6,889 nucleotides of DNA from Prevotellamassilia sp. (GTDB lineage: Bacteria > Bacteroidota > Bacteroidia > Bacteroidales > Bacteroidaceae), in NCBI GenBank assembly GCA_018383375.1, contig JAHAWW010000322.1, positions 1-6,889 on the forward strand, written 5' to 3'. How positions within the stretch are numbered: position 1 is the stretch's first letter; every line of letters begins with the position of its first letter. The position numbers were made by a program, and so were the translations under genes. A model generated the notes under the pieces. It was not told where the DNA came from. It worked only from the letters and a program-made list of their open reading frames with translations, and searched no databases. This document shows, in pieces, positions 6,591 through 6,889 of this stretch.

Positions 6591-6637
6591 ATACGGACAG
6601 TTTTTCTGGCCATAAGGACAGAAATTTCTGAGCTTAT
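6591..6637. repeat. 21-bp-spaced direct repeat plus 26-bp dyad
   Basis: ATACGGACAG (6591-6600) and ATAAGGACAG (6612-6621) match at nine of ten bases and start exactly 21 bp apart, two helical turns. The second copy forms one half of a dyad centred between 6624 and 6625: ATAAG-GA-CAGAAA with TTTCTG-AG-CTTAT, where 11 of 13 base pairs are symmetric and the inner 12 bp (6619-6630) are a perfect palindrome. A weaker relative begins at 6574 (ATTCGGCCG). Such an arrangement is typical of regulator binding sites. No named motif was recognised. Confidence 0.55.
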
Positions 6638-6644
6638 TCCGCGA

Positions 6645-6705
6645 AGAAAAAACATTACTGCGCATCGCTTTTGGGTCAATTCCACGATTTCGCGTCAGTA
6701 ATTTT
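6645..6705 (-). terminator. Terminator-like hairpin facing the minus strand
   Basis: ATTACTGCGC (6654-6663) pairs with GCG and CAGTAAT (6692-6694 and 6696-6702) through ten base pairs with one bulged T at 6695 and a loop of about 28 nt. On the minus strand the stem is followed by G and then six U residues (6652-6647), as in an intrinsic terminator. On the plus strand it runs into a weaker TTTTCTT. No minus-strand gene is visible between here and the right edge, so it would end either a long 3' tail of a gene outside or a small RNA. Confidence 0.4.
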
Positions 6706-6786
6706 CTTAAAATTCTGTGCTGCGCCATATTCCCGAAAAATATTTTTTGTTTTTGCGTCACACACAACGCCGGTTTTTAAACACAG

Positions 6787-6824
6787 TCACAGGGTTTGAA
6801 AATAATGCCTGTGATATTTATAAT
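6787..6824 (+). promoter_or_regulatory. sigma70-like promoter overlapped by an inverted repeat
   Basis: TTGAAA (6796-6801) and TATAAT (6819-6824) are separated by 17 bp, nearly the classical sigma70 consensus. The -35 is also preceded by T, giving a Bacteroidota-style TTTG at 6795-6798, though the downstream box fits TAnnTTTG poorly. The -35 sits within an inverted repeat TCACAGG (6787-6793) and CCTGTGA (6808-6814) with a 14-base spacer, a layout expected of a repressor operator. Transcription would start near 6831 and run out of the window to the right. Confidence 0.45.
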
Positions 6825-6889
6825 AGTTTGAACTAGTACAGATATTATGTTTAATCGATATGGGGATAAATGCGGGATAGTATTTGTCC

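Larger units (their letters stand above)
6419..6889. other. Structured non-coding region, no convincing gene
   Basis: About 470 bases with no credible coding frame. The longest open frames on the minus strand (about 64 and 75 codons) start only at GTG or TTG, overlap each other, and show no recognisable domain. The region is more A/T-rich than the genes and holds many short repeats and hairpins, listed separately. No tRNA or rRNA was recognised. It probably contains regulation for a gene right of the window and may encode a small RNA. Confidence 0.6.

Noticed and set aside
6491..6767. Two overlapping minus-strand open frames (64 and 75 codons) in the right non-coding region
   Set aside because: They start at GTG and TTG, overlap in different frames, show no family resemblance, and run across hairpins and repeats. 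A search of related genomes for the same peptides would settle it.
6827..6853. Bacteroidota promoter from TTTG (6827-6830) and TATGTTTA (6846-6853)
   Set aside because: The spacer is only 15 bp, outside the 19-21 range, and the -7 box has a mismatch.
1..6889. CRISPR array, insertion sequence, tRNA or rRNA
   Set aside because: No regularly spaced long repeats, transposase, terminal inverted repeats or recognisable tRNA/rRNA segments were seen.

Overview
The window looks like chromosomal DNA of a Bacteroidota bacterium, most likely order Bacteroidales (Prevotella, Muribaculaceae or Bacteroides relatives). Three things point there: the close family resemblance of the proteins (PurB, AsnRS and a Bacteroides-type anaerobic sulfatase-maturating enzyme); Bacteroidota-style promoter elements (TTTG and TAnnTTTG boxes at 137-168, and TAnnTTTG at 6411-6418 on the minus strand); and start codons preceded by A/T-rich leaders without a Shine-Dalgarno sequence. 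The genus cannot be fixed from this window alone.

Left half, plus strand: a regulatory region (1-236) with several inverted repeats and one very good promoter leads into three closely spaced genes. These are purB (adenylosuccinate lyase, purine synthesis), an RsuA/RluB-family rRNA pseudouridine synthase with a long Gly/Arg-rich N-terminal extension, and asnS (asparaginyl-tRNA synthetase). Gaps of 28 and 41 nt and the lack of internal promoters or terminators suggest one housekeeping operon for nucleotide supply and translation. It ends at a strong 15-bp hairpin terminator (4307-4353) that can serve both strands, because the next gene converges on it.

Right half, minus strand: reading leftward from about 6386, a small lipoprotein with a complete archaemetzincin-type (M54) zinc-protease signature is followed after 124 nt by a radical SAM/SPASM anaerobic sulfatase-maturating enzyme. 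No sulfatase gene is present. The two genes may share a transcript, but nothing shows that they share a function.

Far right (6419-6889): about 470 bases with no convincing gene but much structure. It holds a 10-base direct repeat spaced 21 bp, a 26-bp dyad, a terminator-like hairpin facing the minus strand with no visible gene to terminate, and a near-consensus sigma70-type promoter (TTGAAA-N17-TATAAT, plus strand) whose -35 lies inside an inverted repeat. It probably controls a gene beyond the right edge and may hold a small RNA. This region and the lipoprotein archaemetzincin are the parts least explained by known annotation.
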